In this document: in pieces, positions 25,514-33,716 of the stretch
Layout: each line of letters opens with the position of its first letter
Numbering within the stretch: the first letter of the stretch is position 1
DNA from: Candidatus Sulfobium mesophilum
Lineage (GTDB): Bacteria; Nitrospirota; Thermodesulfovibrionia; Thermodesulfovibrionales; UBA6898
NCBI GenBank assembly: GCA_900302705.1
Contig: OUUY01000061.1
Coordinates: forward strand, 1 to 41,588
Length of the DNA: 41,588 bases
Direction of reading: 5' to 3'
Position numbers and translations under genes: made by a program
Notes under the pieces: model-generated
Databases searched by the model: none
What the model saw: the letters and a program-made list of their open reading frames with translations, nothing else
Told to the model about the DNA's origin: nothing

Positions 25514-26269
25514 ATGGAAGACCTGTATACTATCAAGCTGCCGGCATTTGAAGGCCCTCTGGACCTTCTCCTTCATCTTATCAGGGAAAATAAGATTGAT
25601 ATTTACGATATCCCCATTTCCTTTATCACCGGGCGTTATCTTGAGTACATCGGGATGATGAAAGAACTTAATCTGGAAATTGCGGGCGAGTTCCTGGTCA
25701 TGGCAGCCACACTCATACAGATTAAGTCGAGGATGCTGCTGCCGCCGGAAGAGGTGGCAGAGGGAACTGCCGAACAGATGGAAGACCCCCGGCTTGAACT
25801 TGTGCAAAGACTGCTTGAGTATCAGGCGTATAGGGATGCCGCTGCAATACTGAAGGAGCGGGAAGACGAGTCTCTGAAAATTTTTTCACGCGAGCCTGAG
25901 GAAGCGACTGAGGAACAGGAGGGCGATGCCGAGCCATATCTTTTTGATGTGAACATCTTTGATCTTCTAGGCGCCTTCAGGAAGCTTCTTGAATCTGCTC
26001 CTCCCGAGGTTCAGTCAATCACAAAGGAGACCCTTACCGTCAAAGACAGGATGTTCGTAATCGTCGATCGCCTGGAAGGTTCTGATAGCATACGGTTTGA
26101 GGAGCTTTTTGGCGAAGGCGCCAGCAGAACTCAGCTGATTGTTACATTTCTTGCGCTCTTGGAGCTTCTGAGGGTGGGTCTTGCCAGGGTGTATCAGGAA
26201 GGGGAGTTTGGCCATATCTGGATTATCAAATCAAAAGGGGAGATTGCCGAAACCGAAGTGAAAAGTTGA
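25514..26269 (+). CDS. scpA: Segregation and condensation protein A
   Basis: ScpA is the kleisin that bridges the SMC heads and binds ScpB in bacterial condensin. The 251-residue protein starts with the family signature FEGPLDLLLHLIRENKIDIY, followed by DIPISFITGRYLEYI, EFLVMAATLIQIKSRMLLP and, near the C-terminus, the winged-helix part VTFLALLELLRVGLARVYQ. The length is normal (~240-260). There is no clear ribosome binding site before the ATG, but the family start fits. scpB, the usual neighbour, is not present here; the next gene encodes a signalling protein. Confidence 0.93.
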   Translation: MEDLYTIKLPAFEGPLDLLLHLIRENKIDIYDIPISFITGRYLEYIGMMKELNLEIAGEFLVMAATLIQIKSRMLLPPEEVAEGTAEQMEDPRLELVQRLLEYQAYRDAAAILKEREDESLKIFSREPEEATEEQEGDAEPYLFDVNIFDLLGAFRKLLESAPPEVQSITKETLTVKDRMFVIVDRLEGSDSIRFEELFGEGASRTQLIVTFLALLELLRVGLARVYQEGEFGHIWIIKSKGEIAETEVKS

Positions 26270-26382
26270 TAGACTTCAATCCCCTTAGTAGTTGATGTCA
26301 TAAGTCCGGAAGAATTTGTAAAAGCATCCGACGATATGACGGCCGTTTGGCCGTTAGATTTGAAATGGGGAGGGTCAGGGGA

Positions 26383-27657
26383 ATGATCCGGATTATCAGC
26401 GCCGGTAAGATCTTCATAGGAGCAGCTATAATGCTCCTTTCAATAGTAACTGCTCTTGAAATACGAAAAAATGCCTCGAGTTTTCTGTATAGCAGATGGG
26501 TTGCACTATCGTGGTTTTCAGTTCTGTTTTTTTTGATCTGTGTGTGTGTCATCGTGCCGTTATTTCCCCTGCCTTTTTCTCCGGAAATCCTGACAGGCAG
26601 TATTTTACTTACCGGAGCGGCCTTCGTTTATTTTGTAGTCAGAACAGCGGGGAAGACCCTGTCGGATATCGTGGAGAAGGAAAAAGAGATCGTTACGGTC
26701 ACGGAGAAAATGGCGGTGGCTAACGCTGAGTTAAGGGAGATTAATGAATCGCTGGAGATGGAAATTGCTGAACACAGGCTGGCGGAAGCTGCCCTGATGA
26801 AGAGTGAGGAAAAATACCGGTCCCTTGTAGAATCCACTGATGATTCCATTTATGTCATAGATCGGGAGTATCGCTATTTGTTCATTAATAAAAAGCATCG
26901 TGCGCGGATGGGTATTGACGATGGTGATTATGTCGGCAAATCATATGGCGATTTTCACTCGCCTGAGATTACGAAAGAGTTCAGAAAAATTGTCGAGGAA
27001 GTTTTTGCGGTGGGACGGTCCTTGCGGGTTGATCATCTTAGCGAAAGAGACTGGGAGCATTATTTATTGACTCTCAGCCCGGTCAGAAGCAGCGACGGTG
27101 GGATCTCGGCGGTTACGGTCGTCTCTAAAAGCGTAACGGAAATGAAGCGCATGGAGCAGGAGCTGCGCGAGCTGTCACTCACCGACGAACTTACGGGCCT
27201 TTATAACCGCCGCGGTTTTTTTACGCTGGCTGAACAGCATACAAGGATGGCAAACAGGAATAAAAACAGGGTTTATGTCCTCTATGCGGACATGGATAAT
27301 CTGAAGATGATTAATGATACCTATGGTCACCATGAGGGAGATGCGGCATTGATCGTGACCGCAAATATCCTGAAGAACAGTTTCCGTGATTCTGATATCA
27401 TAGCCCGTATCGGAGGCGATGAGTTTGTGGTGATGCCCATAGGGATGACTGAGTCAGAGGCAAAGATAACCGTCGGCCGTTTATTCAACTGCCTTGAGGC
27501 TGCCAATAGAGACAGAAACGACAACGGCAGGCTCTCACTCAGCGTAGGTGTCACTCATTACGACCCCCAACATCCTTCAACTGTCGCAGAACTTCTTGTT
27601 CAAGGAGACAAGGCCATGTATGAGAACAAGAAAGACAAAAAGTCGCAGCAACAATAG
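26383..27657 (+). CDS. Membrane-bound PAS-GGDEF diguanylate cyclase
   Basis: This 424-residue protein should make cyclic di-GMP. It has about three N-terminal membrane helices (around FIGAAIMLLSIVTAL, LSWFSVLFFLICVCVIV and GSILLTGAAFVYFVV), a coiled-coil linker (EKEKEIVTVTEKMAVANAEL), a PAS domain (YRSLVESTDDSIYVIDREYR) and a GGDEF domain with an intact RIGGDEFVV active site. RDSD lies five residues before GGDEF and fits the product-inhibition I-site (RxxD). The frame is open from a TTG at 26347; I prefer the ATG at 26383, ten bases after GGAG, which starts just before the first helix. The ATG at 26365 is an alternative. Confidence 0.88.
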   Translation: MIRIISAGKIFIGAAIMLLSIVTALEIRKNASSFLYSRWVALSWFSVLFFLICVCVIVPLFPLPFSPEILTGSILLTGAAFVYFVVRTAGKTLSDIVEKEKEIVTVTEKMAVANAELREINESLEMEIAEHRLAEAALMKSEEKYRSLVESTDDSIYVIDREYRYLFINKKHRARMGIDDGDYVGKSYGDFHSPEITKEFRKIVEEVFAVGRSLRVDHLSERDWEHYLLTLSPVRSSDGGISAVTVVSKSVTEMKRMEQELRELSLTDELTGLYNRRGFFTLAEQHTRMANRNKNRVYVLYADMDNLKMINDTYGHHEGDAALIVTANILKNSFRDSDIIARIGGDEFVVMPIGMTESEAKITVGRLFNCLEAANRDRNDNGRLSLSVGVTHYDPQHPSTVAELLVQGDKAMYENKKDKKSQQQ

Positions 27658-27742
27658 CCTCCGGAAGGCCCTGGATTCCAATTTGATTCTCACAAACCGG
27701 TGTGTTCCATGGTAATATTATTAAAAAGAGAAGAGGAGTTTT

Positions 27743-28201
27743 ATGACAAAGGCTAAGGACATAATGACTCCGGGAGTTGTCACTGTGTCTCCTGGTACTA
27801 CTGTTGAAGAGTTGGGAAGGCTTTTTATCGAAAAAGGAATAAGCGGTGTGCCGGTCGTTGATAAGGAGCAGAACCTCTTCGGAGTGGTTACCGAAAACGA
27901 CCTGATAAAACGGAGCGGGAGATTCCATATCCCGACGATTATCAGACTTTTCGACGCCTTCATACCTCTGGGTGCGTCATCGATGGAGAAAGAGATACAG
28001 AGGATGTCGGCCTCGAAGGTCTCCGAGATATGTACCCGCAAAGTGATCAGCGTGGACCCGGAGACGTCGCTTCAGGAAGTGGCCACTATAATGTCTGAAG
28101 AAAGAGTGCATCATCTTCCGGTGGTAAGTTCCGGCAAACTCGTGGGCATCATAGGCAAGGCGGATGTGATCAGGGGTGCGATGGGTGAAACGCGCAAGTA
28201 A
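27743..28201 (+). CDS. Tandem CBS-domain protein
   Basis: This 152-residue protein consists of two CBS domains: AKDIMTPGVVTVSPGTTVEE ... GVVTENDLIKR, and VSEICTRKVISVDPETSLQE ... HHLPVVSSGKLVGIIGKADV. CBS pairs bind adenine nucleotides and usually control a partner enzyme or act as energy sensors. The ~30 residues between them (HIPTIIRLFDAFIPLG...) are typical of the stand-alone family. AGAGGAG lies five bases before the ATG. The 3' end overlaps the tsaE start, so it is the first gene of a translationally coupled set cbs-tsaE-nadK-udg-Cys4 protein. Confidence 0.9.
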   Translation: MTKAKDIMTPGVVTVSPGTTVEELGRLFIEKGISGVPVVDKEQNLFGVVTENDLIKRSGRFHIPTIIRLFDAFIPLGASSMEKEIQRMSASKVSEICTRKVISVDPETSLQEVATIMSEERVHHLPVVSSGKLVGIIGKADVIRGAMGETRK

Positions 28202-28622
28202 TGGCCCTGATGAGACCGAGGAGATTGGATATGAGCTCGGAAAGGTTTTGAAGGCTGGTGATGTCGTAGCGCTCTATGGAGACCTGGGCGCTGGAAAAAC
28301 GACCTTTGTCAGGGGTGTCGCCAGGGCCATTGGTGTTCCAGCGAGAGATGTTGCAAGCGCCAGTTTTATGATAATAGCCGAACATGACAGTACGCCACCT
28401 TTTTTTCATATTGATCTTTACAGAATTGAAAAGGAAGAGGACATCGACAATACAGGGATCTGGGACTGTATTGGCAAGGATTCAGTGGCCGTAGTAGAAT
28501 GGGCTGAGAAACTGGGCACCATGGCAGAGAATTTTATAAGGGTCCGGATAAGCGATACGGGAAATAATCGCAGAGAAATTTGCGTAGAGGGATTAGATGA
28601 AAAAAATAGGCATCATCAGTAA
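28185..28622 (+). CDS. tsaE: TsaE, tRNA threonylcarbamoyladenosine biosynthesis ATPase
   Basis: TsaE is the P-loop ATPase that supports TsaB-TsaD in making t6A at position 37 of ANN-decoding tRNAs. The protein has the Walker A motif GDLGAGKTTFVRGVARAIGV, the family segment ASASFMIIAEHDS, FFHIDLYRIE and the VEWAEKLG motif. I chose the GTG at 28185 (145 residues), with AGGGG eight bases ahead and 17 bases of overlap with the CBS gene; GTG 28176 is possible. The C-terminus overlaps nadK by 26 bases. tsaB and tsaD are not in the window. Confidence 0.9.
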   Translation: MKRASNGPDETEEIGYELGKVLKAGDVVALYGDLGAGKTTFVRGVARAIGVPARDVASASFMIIAEHDSTPPFFHIDLYRIEKEEDIDNTGIWDCIGKDSVAVVEWAEKLGTMAENFIRVRISDTGNNRREICVEGLDEKNRHHQ

Positions 28623-29448
28623 GCCCGGGAGGCGAGAACCGGAGGAGATCCTTAAGGAGCTTCTGCCCCGGCTGAGGATGAAGGGACATGAGACGTATGT
28701 GGATGCGGAGGCCGCAGCCAGATTGAACATCGAGGGTTATACGAGGGCTGAAATCTCGTTACGGGCTGACGTTGTGATAGTCCTGGGCGGCGACGGGACG
28801 ATGCTTAGCGTGAGCAGGCTCGTGGCTGAAAAGGGGATTCCCATACTTGGCGTTAACCTGGGAACGATGGGCTTTATTACTGAGATAAACCAAAACGAGT
28901 TATACGATGCCGTCGATGCGATGCTGTCAGATAGCTGCGTCGTTGAGGAAAGGTTGATGCTCTGTGCTCGCATAGTCCGGGAGGGAGAGAAGATTGCAGA
29001 ATACACTGTGCTTAATGATGTTGTTATAAATAAGGGGGCACTTGCGCGGATAATAGACCTTGAAACGGTTATTAACGAGGTTTACGTGACTACGTTTAAG
29101 GCCGACGGGTTGATCATCTCGACTCCTACCGGCTCCACCGCTTACTCTCTGTCTGCTGGGGGTCCCATATTATATCCAGCACTTGAGAGCATAGTGCTTA
29201 CCCCCATTTGTTCCCATACGCTGACAAACAGGCCCATAGTGCTTCCGGACTATTCGAGGATCGAGGTTACCCTCAGGACGCTTAGCGAAGACGTATATCT
29301 GACCCTTGACGGGCAGGTCGGGTTCTCACTGCGGAAGGACGACATTATCAAGGTCGATAAGTCGCCGTTCAAGACGAGACTGCTTATGCCCTGCGCGCGC
29401 GATTATTTCAATGTGCTGCGTACAAAACTGAAGTGGGGTGAGCGTTGA
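28597..29448 (+). CDS. nadK: NAD kinase
   Basis: NadK phosphorylates NAD+ to NADP+. This 283-residue protein carries the ATP/NAD motif VIVLGGDGTMLSVSRL, the segment GVNLGTMGFITEI, YTVLNDVVINKGALARI and DGLIISTPTGSTAYSLSAGG, all diagnostic for the family. Its start lies inside tsaE (26-base overlap, with AGAGGGATTAG before the ATG), and its end overlaps the glycosylase gene by 11 bases. It supplies NADP for reactions such as NfnAB, though the genes are not in the same operon. Confidence 0.95.
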   Translation: MKKIGIISKPGRREPEEILKELLPRLRMKGHETYVDAEAAARLNIEGYTRAEISLRADVVIVLGGDGTMLSVSRLVAEKGIPILGVNLGTMGFITEINQNELYDAVDAMLSDSCVVEERLMLCARIVREGEKIAEYTVLNDVVINKGALARIIDLETVINEVYVTTFKADGLIISTPTGSTAYSLSAGGPILYPALESIVLTPICSHTLTNRPIVLPDYSRIEVTLRTLSEDVYLTLDGQVGFSLRKDDIIKVDKSPFKTRLLMPCARDYFNVLRTKLKWGER

Positions 29449-30178
29449 GAGGCGCAGTGTCGAGCGATTTTCTGCGGTGAAAGAACCTATGGGCAATATC
29501 CTTGACGACCTGAAGACAATGCTTGAATTCTACCAGGCCCTCGGCATCGAAGGTATGCACTTTGGCCCGCCGGAACCAGCAGTTGAGGTTGCTGTCAGTG
29601 GAGACAGGGAACTTCTCCTTTCAGAGCTTCGCCAGGAAATAGGTGATTGCGCAAGATGCAAGCTCTCAGGAGGCAGAAAGAATATCGTGTTCGGGGAGGG
29701 CAAGCCCTACGCCAAGATAATGTTTATCGGTGAAGGGCCCGGAAGAGAAGAGGACATTCAGGGAAGGCCGTTTGTGGGGGAGGCGGGCATGCTTCTTACA
29801 AGCCTTATTGAAAAGAAGTTTGAGGAGATAAAAATAGAAAGAAGCGATGTCTATATAGCTAACATTGTCAAATGCAGGCCTCCCATGAACAGGGACCCTG
29901 AGGAAGATGAGATTGCAAGCTGTAGGGGGTTTATCGAGCGTCAGATTGAAATAATACAGCCTGAAGTTATTGTGACACTGGGGAGGATAGCGATTCAGAC
30001 GCTTTTTGACAACCCGAAACTGAAGATAACGGCGGTCCGCGGAAGGTTTATGGAATATAAAGGGATACCCGTAATGCCCACTTTCCATCCGGCCTATCTT
30101 CTCCGGAACCGCGCCGACAAGTGGAAGACATGGGCTGATATGCAGAAAGTACTGGAACTTCTCTCCGGACATTCATGA
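29438..30178 (+). CDS. Family 4 (iron-sulfur) uracil-DNA glycosylase
   Basis: This 246-residue protein is a UDG family 4-type enzyme that removes uracil from DNA. The [4Fe-4S] ligands are visible as CARCKL (two cysteines), VKCRPP and ASCRGF. The active-site region reads IMFIGEGPGREEDIQGRPF, and the C-terminal motif is MPTFHPAYLLRN. I use the GTG at 29438, which overlaps nadK by 11 bases and would be translationally coupled; ATG 29489 (229 residues) is a reasonable alternative because the family match starts only later. The next gene overlaps by four bases. Confidence 0.9.
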   Translation: MSVERRSVERFSAVKEPMGNILDDLKTMLEFYQALGIEGMHFGPPEPAVEVAVSGDRELLLSELRQEIGDCARCKLSGGRKNIVFGEGKPYAKIMFIGEGPGREEDIQGRPFVGEAGMLLTSLIEKKFEEIKIERSDVYIANIVKCRPPMNRDPEEDEIASCRGFIERQIEIIQPEVIVTLGRIAIQTLFDNPKLKITAVRGRFMEYKGIPVMPTFHPAYLLRNRADKWKTWADMQKVLELLSGHS

Positions 30179-30471
30179 TTGCGGACAATATCTGCGGCAA
30201 ATGCAAATTCGGCTATGACATCAAGCCCGGTGGCCAGAGCCTTGCCCAGGGGACGGTCTGGTGCGGTCAGCGCGGCATACAGATGGGGAAGACCAGGCAG
30301 ATGCCCTGCCATGTGCCTCTAGGTGGTATAAAGGTGAAGCACAACTGCCTTTCCTGCAAGAAAGCAAAAATGCTGAAGCCTTCTGGGGAGACGCCTCAGC
30401 TTGGGAATATCTGGTGCGAGAAAAAACATGCCGAGATGAACAAGCAGCGAAATATGGAGTGTTTCGAGTAA
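30175..30471 (+). CDS. Unrecognised small protein made of two Cys4 repeats
   Basis: I do not recognise this 98-residue protein. It is an internal duplication: cysteines at 7, 10, 30, 45 and at 58, 61, 81, 96. The spacing C-x2-C-x19-C-x14-C is identical in both halves. The shared text is CxxCK...KP.G....G..WC......M.K...M.C. Such a pattern is typical of zinc-binding (zinc-ribbon-like) units, but an iron-sulfur site cannot be excluded. The ATG overlaps the uracil-DNA glycosylase stop by four bases (ATGA), so the two are made together. It is probably cytoplasmic, as it has no signal peptide. Function unknown; a link to nucleic acids is inferred from its neighbour only. Confidence 0.8.
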   Translation: MIADNICGKCKFGYDIKPGGQSLAQGTVWCGQRGIQMGKTRQMPCHVPLGGIKVKHNCLSCKKAKMLKPSGETPQLGNIWCEKKHAEMNKQRNMECFE

Positions 30472-30485
30472 ATAGTTCTGCCTTG

Positions 30486-30504
30486 CTTGGGGCTTCGCCC
30501 CAAG
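30486..30504 (+). terminator. Hairpin after the cbs-udg operon, possible terminator
   Basis: CTTGGGGC (30486-30493) pairs perfectly with GCCCCAAG (30497-30504) around TTC. It lies 15 bases after the last stop codon of the operon. No T-run follows, so termination would be weak or Rho-assisted. Confidence 0.5.
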
Positions 30505-30541
30505 CCCCAGTTACCACTTCTTGCCTGCTCCAAGAAGCGTA

Positions 30542-30561
30542 ATCCCGAAAGTATTCGGGAT
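30542..30561. repeat. 20-bp palindrome (8-4-8)
   Basis: ATCCCGAA-AGTA-TTCGGGAT is a perfect inverted repeat. Its position in a patch with other palindromes suggests a dispersed REP-like element. Confidence 0.5.
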
Positions 30562-30602
30562 AGCTTTTAGGAGCTCGTCCTTGCTGATAACGCCTCCTCT
30601 GT

Positions 30603-30629
30603 CTCCCCCTCTTAACTTAAGAGGGGGAG
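30603..30629. repeat. 27-bp perfect palindrome (13-1-13)
   Basis: CTCCCCCTCTTAA and TTAAGAGGGGGAG flank a single C. It looks like the C-run/G-run palindromes that occur as dispersed intergenic repeats or miniature elements; a whole-genome copy count would decide. Confidence 0.6.
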
Positions 30630-30678
30630 GGGGAGTTAAACCGGTCTCAGACAGCCTGAAATCTTTCAAGTTCGTCCG

Positions 30679-30723
30679 TTCACTTTTCACTATTCACCTT
30701 TCTCCATTCACTTCTCACTATTC
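30679..30723. repeat. Direct repeat, two 17-bp copies
   Basis: TTCACTTTTCACTATTC (30679-30695) and TTCACTTCTCACTATTC (30707-30723) differ at one base, with a 28-base period. Low-complexity TTCAC repeats of this kind are common in intergenic repeat patches. Confidence 0.5.
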
Positions 30724-30725
30724 TC

Positions 30726-30812
30726 AGGCATATCGCCGGCACCAAATGGGGCCTGAAGCAATATCTAAAAATGGATCGACTTGAGGAGGACCTCAAAGAG
30801 ATCGCGGCCTAA
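30726..30812 (+). pseudogene. C-terminal remnant of an unidentified gene
   Basis: The frame reads RHIAGTKWGLKQYLKMDRLE followed by EDLKEIAA and TAA at 30810-30812. It begins immediately after the direct repeats, has no start codon and ribosome binding site of its own, and looks like the end of a protein whose front was replaced by the repeat patch. I cannot name the family. Confidence 0.35.
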
Positions 30813-30954
30813 GGGAAAACTGGATTCAGGTCATCTGTCGAAAGTGCGAAAGATTCTTGACACTGTCTTCTTTTGTGGGATGTAGACACCGAAGGCTTGC
30901 TGCTCATTTGATGCTAGGCGAGATATTGTTCGCATTGCGCGGCGCTGTTGATGA

Positions 30955-30982
30955 TTGACAAACGACATTTATTTGATAGACT
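30955..30982 (+). promoter_or_regulatory. Probable promoter of the small exported protein
   Basis: TTGACA (30955-30960, perfect) and TAGACT (30977-30982) are 16 bases apart. The stretch TTTGATAGACTGA is identical to that in the nrfHA promoter (7024-7051), with the same spacing. The leader to the ATG at 31038 is about 50 bases. Confidence 0.55.
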
Positions 30983-31037
30983 GATAATAGTTTCGAGAAG
31001 GCGGCATTATGAGATCTTGATGAAAGGAGGTGGACAT

Positions 31038-31331
31038 ATGAGAGCCGTAGCATCATTATTTGTCATTGCTTTTGTGCTTTTCACATTTGTTGGGATGGCT
31101 GTTGCCAAAGAGAAAGAGATGTCTGGAGAAGTTGTTGCTGTGGACGCAGCAAAAGGCACCCTTACGCTAAAAAGTGGCACGGTCGAGTCGCCTTTCGATT
31201 GTGAAGAGGGGTCTATGATTAAGGATGTGAAGGTAGGGGACCATGTGATTGTAAAATACAAGATGGAAGGTGGCAAGAAGATAGCGACAAAGGTCACACC
31301 AAAAAAGAAGAAGGCTTCTGGCGGATACTAA
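31038..31331 (+). CDS. Small exported beta-rich protein (DUF5666-like)
   Basis: This 97-residue protein has a signal peptide (residues 1-23, ending AVA), a compact domain with the pattern SGEVVAVDAAKGTLTLKSG ... VGDHVIVKYK, and a lysine-rich end. The pattern resembles the small OB-like DUF5666 domains that occur in periplasmic proteins of anaerobes. The frame is open from 30948, but the ATG at 31038, with AAAGGAGG eight bases ahead, is clearly the start. The periplasmic loop of the transporter at 34289-36100 has a similar text (GDITKIDGSKVTIKKADGKE). No function can be assigned. Confidence 0.75.
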   Translation: MRAVASLFVIAFVLFTFVGMAVAKEKEMSGEVVAVDAAKGTLTLKSGTVESPFDCEEGSMIKDVKVGDHVIVKYKMEGGKKIATKVTPKKKKASGGY

Positions 31332-31342
31332 TATTCGAGACA

Positions 31343-31377
31343 GGAAAGGCAGGCGCTTGCCTGCCTTTCCTTTTTTT
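31343..31377 (+). terminator. Terminator of the small exported protein gene
   Basis: GGAAAGGCAGGC (31343-31354) and GCCTGCCTTTCC (31359-31370) form a perfect 12-base stem with a four-base loop, followed by seven T residues (31371-31377). It is a textbook intrinsic terminator. Confidence 0.93.
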
Positions 31378-31479
31378 CGGGAAAACCTGGGCGCGATCGC
31401 AGAACTGTTAAAAAATCTCGCCGTGACAGCGAAATCTTAATTGCTATAGAAAATCTGTTGCGTGCGGCGCTGCGCACAA

Positions 31480-33657
31480 TTAGTGAGGCATAATCTCGCG
31501 CAGTCTCTCCTTCAGCCTTGTATACCTCATCTGCTGTTTGTTGTTCTTTATCGACATCGCAAGCGCCTTTTTCGTTCCGATGATCACCACCAGCTTTTTC
31601 CCCCGCGTGACGGCGGTATAAAGGAGATTGCGCTGGAGCATCATATAGTGCTGGGTAAGCAGGGGTAGCACCACTGCCGGATATTCGCTGCCCTGAGACT
31701 TATGCACGGAAACCGCGTAGGCTAAAACTATCTCGTCAAGCTCGCTGAAGTCATACGCGGTCCTGCGGCCGTCATAGTCGACAGTCAGTTCCTGCTCTTC
31801 CTTGTCTATGGAAGTGATCACGCCGATGTCTCCGTTGAAAACATCCTTATCGTAATTGTTCCTTATCTGCATTACCTTGTCCCCAGTCTTCAGCGTCTTT
31901 CCTCCGCGTGAGAATTCATCCTGGGAATTGTTCAGGAATTTCTGGAGCTCGATGTTTAGGTTCGATGCACCTGCAACACCCCGGTGCATGGGGGAGAGGA
32001 CCTGTATGTCTTTGACCGGATTAAGACCGAATTTCTCAGGTATCCTGTTCTTACACATATTAAGCACCATCCTGCAGACCTCCTCGGGGTCTTCAAGCTG
32101 GATGAAGTAAAAATCCCGGAGTTCCTCTCTGTCAGGGGGAAGTAATGGGAATTCTCCGTTGTTGATCCTGTGAGCATTGACGATGATCAGGCTCTGGCTG
32201 GCCTGCCTGAAGATTTCATTCAGCCTGACTGTCGGAATATACCCGGAATCGATAATGTCCTTCAGTACATTTCCGGCCCCAACGGAAGGGAGCTGGTCAA
32301 CATCTCCCACCAGGACCAGAACCGCATCCCGAGGGACGGCCTTAAGCAGGCTGTGCATCAAAATCGTATCGACCATGGACGCCTCGTCAATCACGACAAG
32401 GTCCGTTTCAAGCGGATATTCCTCGTTCTTTCTGAAATCCCCCTGTTTTGGACTGAATTCAAGAAGCCTGTGGATCGTCTTTGCCTCGAATCCGGTAGCC
32501 TCGGACATTCTCTTTGCCGCACGTCCGGTCGGAGCGGCCATTAGTACATTTCTTCCTGATCTCCTGTATATCTTCAATATCGCCCTGATAAGTGTGGTCT
32601 TGCCCGTACCCGGACCACCAGTAATGACCAGGACTTTCTTCTCCATCGCCATCCTTATGGCGCTTTTCTGTCCGTCGGCAAGGTTTATGTTCAGCTCTTT
32701 CTGCACCCATTCAAGAGATCTGTCCTTGTCGAAAAGCCGATCCTTTCCAGGGGCGGTGAAGACAGTCCTGATATGTTCTGCTACTCCTGTCTCGGCGGCA
32801 TGCAAACCGGCAAGGTAGACGGTCCTGCCTGTATCTCCGGCTTCGCCCGTCTCCTCAACAATAATCTTTCTTTCTTCCACTGCCCTGCGACAGGCCTCGA
32901 TTATTATGTCCCTTTCTGTTTCGAGGATCTTCCCACACTCGTCGAGAAGGGGCTCATATGGGAAGCAGACGTGCCCCTCATCTGAAAGTTTATTAAGCAC
33001 ATATAGGATGCCCGCCGCGGCCCGTTTCAGCGAGTCTTTCGGCACCCCCAGCTTCATGGCTATCTTGTCGGCGGTTAGGAAACCCACTCCGAATATGTCC
33101 TCAGCGAGCCGATAGGGGTTATCTTTGACGACACTAATTGAGTTCCTGCCGTACTGCTTGTAAATCCTGGCGGCGTATGCAGCGCTGACCTCATGGCCCT
33201 GAAGAAAAAGCATTACCTCGCGGACCTCCTTCTGATCCGCCCATGCGGTCCTGATCATGTCGATCCTCTTAGACCCGATTCCCTCGGCCTCCCGCAGTCT
33301 GTCTGCGTCATTCTCTATAACGTCGAGCGTCTTGTCCCCGAACTTTTGCACAAGGCGTTTTGCCATCACGGGACCGATCCCTTTTATAAGGCCTGACCCG
33401 AGATAGCGTTCTATCCCCTTTGCCGTTGCGGGTACAACCACCTCATATGAGACGACCCTGAACTGTTCGCCGTATCTGGGATGGACGTCCCATGAACCTT
33501 TAAGTTTAAGCATTTCCCCCAGCGAAACGTATACGAGATTTCCGACGATGGTTACCAGATTTCTTGTCCCCTGCACCTTCAGTTTTGCGACGGTATAGTG
33601 GCTGTCTCGATTATGGTAGGTTATTCGTTCCAACTGCCCCTGTAGTTCCGTCAGCAT
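31480..33657 (-). CDS. recD2: RecD2-type ATP-dependent DNA helicase
   Basis: This 725-residue protein is a superfamily 1B helicase of the RecD2 (RecD-like, not RecBCD-associated) type. The N-terminal OB part (residues ~1-75) is followed by helix-hairpin-helix repeats (GLIKGIGPVMAKRLVQKFGD, LREAEGIGSKRIDMIR). The helicase core has Walker A ITGGPGTGKTTLIRAI, Walker B DLVVIDEASMVD, the motif LVGDVDQLPSVGAGNVL and the C-terminal AYAVSVHKSQGSEYPAVVLP. RecD2 proteins work in DNA repair, independently of RecB and RecC. No strong ribosome binding site is visible ahead of the ATG at 33657, but the family start agrees. Confidence 0.95.
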   Translation of the reverse strand: MLTELQGQLERITYHNRDSHYTVAKLKVQGTRNLVTIVGNLVYVSLGEMLKLKGSWDVHPRYGEQFRVVSYEVVVPATAKGIERYLGSGLIKGIGPVMAKRLVQKFGDKTLDVIENDADRLREAEGIGSKRIDMIRTAWADQKEVREVMLFLQGHEVSAAYAARIYKQYGRNSISVVKDNPYRLAEDIFGVGFLTADKIAMKLGVPKDSLKRAAAGILYVLNKLSDEGHVCFPYEPLLDECGKILETERDIIIEACRRAVEERKIIVEETGEAGDTGRTVYLAGLHAAETGVAEHIRTVFTAPGKDRLFDKDRSLEWVQKELNINLADGQKSAIRMAMEKKVLVITGGPGTGKTTLIRAILKIYRRSGRNVLMAAPTGRAAKRMSEATGFEAKTIHRLLEFSPKQGDFRKNEEYPLETDLVVIDEASMVDTILMHSLLKAVPRDAVLVLVGDVDQLPSVGAGNVLKDIIDSGYIPTVRLNEIFRQASQSLIIVNAHRINNGEFPLLPPDREELRDFYFIQLEDPEEVCRMVLNMCKNRIPEKFGLNPVKDIQVLSPMHRGVAGASNLNIELQKFLNNSQDEFSRGGKTLKTGDKVMQIRNNYDKDVFNGDIGVITSIDKEEQELTVDYDGRRTAYDFSELDEIVLAYAVSVHKSQGSEYPAVVLPLLTQHYMMLQRNLLYTAVTRGKKLVVIIGTKKALAMSIKNNKQQMRYTRLKERLREIMPH

Positions 33658-33716
33658 TGCTTATTTTACATCAAAGTAGTACGGGGCAGGAAAGATTTGT
33701 AGCAGGCGTAGCGATG

